A DNA stretch of 5,619 bases from CAYSIX01 sp964431205 (GTDB taxonomy: Bacteria > Planctomycetota > Phycisphaerae > Phycisphaerales > Phycisphaeraceae). A program made the position numbers and the translations under genes. Below are positions 4,942 to 5,619 of the stretch, piece by piece. Location of the stretch: assembly GCA_964431205.1 (NCBI GenBank), contig CAYSIX010000251.1, positions 1 to 5,619 of the forward strand, written 5' to 3'. Under the pieces are notes generated by a model that saw nothing but the letters and a program-made list of their open reading frames with translations, did no database searches and was not told the DNA's origin. Position 1 is the stretch's first letter. Each line of letters starts with the position of its first letter.

Positions 4942-4969
4942 TTGCCTTCCCGGCGCCGCTCGCTATGTT
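4942..4969 (+). promoter_or_regulatory. candidate sigma-70-like promoter for the symporter gene
   Basis: TTGCCT (4942-4947, 4 of 6 to TTGACA), a 16-bp spacer, and TATGTT (4964-4969, 4 of 6 to TATAAT). Transcription would start near 4976, giving a leader of about 65 nt. This is the only pair with acceptable spacing that I found between 4814 and 5039. Confidence 0.35.
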
Positions 4970-5039
4970 TAGGGCCGCTCACGGGGCATACGTCGGTCAT
5001 CGGGGTCCTGCACTTCACGCTCCAACGCGGTCTGAGGAT

Positions 5040-5619
5040 ATGCAAAATCGCAACGGTGCCAGGGAGTCGTGGGCCACGCGGATCGGGGTGATCCTGGCGG
5101 TGGCGGGCAGCGCGGTGGGCCTGGGCAACTTTCTCCGGTTCCCGGGCCTGGCGGCGCAGTTCGAGGGCGGGGCGTTCATGGTCCCGTATTTCATCGCCCT
5201 GTTCGTGCTGGGCCTGCCGCTGGCCTGGGGCGAGTGGGCGATGGGCCGCTTCGGCGGGGCCCGGGGGCACAACTCCACGCCGGGCATCTACCGCACCATC
5301 TGGCCCAGCAAGGCCGCGCCCTACTTCGGCGTCCTGGGCATGGTCATCCCCGTGGTCATCTACATGTACTACGTGCTGATCGAGTCCTGGTGCCTGGGCT
5401 ACGCGTGGTACTACCTCAGCGGCACGATGGCCGAGATCGGCGCCGCGGCGCGCGAGGCGGGCGATCCGATCAGCCGCGAGCCGTTCGCCGAGCTGTTTGC
5501 GAGCTTCACGGGTGAGCGGGCGCACGGCGCCGCGTTCACCGGGGCGGGGCTGTTCTTCCTGCTGTTCTGCTTCGCACTGAACTTCACGCTGATCTACCGC
5601 GGTTTGAGCCGTGGGATCG
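5040..5619 (+). CDS. LeuT-type Na+-coupled amino-acid symporter (NSS/SNF family), 3' end cut off
   Basis: Na+-driven importer of the neurotransmitter:sodium symporter family in the cytoplasmic membrane; only the first 193 codons are in the window, the family being about 450-600 residues. The N-terminus lines up without gaps, at an offset of +3, with LeuT of Aquifex as I remember it: WATRIGVILAVAGSAVGLGN (11-30), FLRFPG (31-36), EGGAFMVPYFIALFVLGLPL (42-61), EWAMGRFGG (65-73) and YYVLIESW (110-117). Helices TM1-TM3 are present and TM4 begins near 169. Functional positions recalled from LeuT are kept: Asn30 (LeuT Asn27, Na1 site), Arg33 (Arg30, outer gate) and Tyr111 (Tyr108, substrate carboxylate). 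Gly27 stands where monoamine transporters have Asp, so an amino-acid substrate is likely. Ser24 replaces LeuT Asn21, so specificity may differ. ATG 5040 is chosen because it gives a LeuT-length N-terminus. GAGG (5034-5037) is only 2 nt upstream, too close to be ideal. It is divergent from the YqaA-like gene. Confidence 0.95.
   Translation, partial: MQNRNGARESWATRIGVILAVAGSAVGLGNFLRFPGLAAQFEGGAFMVPYFIALFVLGLPLAWGEWAMGRFGGARGHNSTPGIYRTIWPSKAAPYFGVLGMVIPVVIYMYYVLIESWCLGYAWYYLSGTMAEIGAAAREAGDPISREPFAELFASFTGERAHGAAFTGAGLFFLLFCFALNFTLIYRGLSRGI

Noticed and set aside
4905..4960. Direct repeat CGGCGCCGCT at 4905-4914 and 4951-4960
   Set aside because: Only 10 bp, all but one base G or C, within very GC-rich DNA; chance recurrence is likely.

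Overview
The window is GC-rich, by eye about two thirds G+C, apart from an AT-rich block at its left edge. It carries five complete bacterial genes and one truncated by the right edge. The genes and the GC content fit a Gram-negative-type, rod-system bacterium. A planctomycete of the Phycisphaerae kind is my best guess, held loosely, because there is no rRNA or lineage marker here.

Left part (1-2915, + strand): an AT-rich, promoter-like block and a structured leader precede mreB, mreC and mreD, the cell-shape (elongasome) operon. MreB is the actin-like filament, MreC the periplasmic coiled-coil/beta scaffold, and MreD the membrane partner. The usual downstream genes for PBP2 and RodA are missing. 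A convergent gene follows instead. A stem-loop lies within about 10 nt of each of the three mre stop codons.

Middle (2991-4813, - strand): galE (UDP-glucose 4-epimerase) lies downstream of a YqaA-type DedA-superfamily membrane protein gene. The two could be co-transcribed in the order yqaA-like then galE. The 143-nt gap between them is almost entirely filled by a degenerate 7-bp periodic repeat (consensus YNAGCNN). Its two arms point at each other and meet at position 4080. This is the least ordinary feature of the window, and I cannot name a described family for it.

Right part (4814-5619): a structured divergent intergenic region, then the first 193 codons of a LeuT-type sodium-coupled amino-acid symporter on the + strand.

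MreBCD and GalE both serve the cell envelope, one guiding wall synthesis and the other supplying UDP-galactose for surface glycans. The YqaA-like protein and the symporter are membrane proteins with no evident functional tie to them. I see no tRNA, rRNA, CRISPR array, transposase, phage gene, toxin-antitoxin pair or defence gene. No new multi-gene system is visible. The candidates for novelty are non-coding: the heptad array and the recurrent stem-loops in the mre operon.
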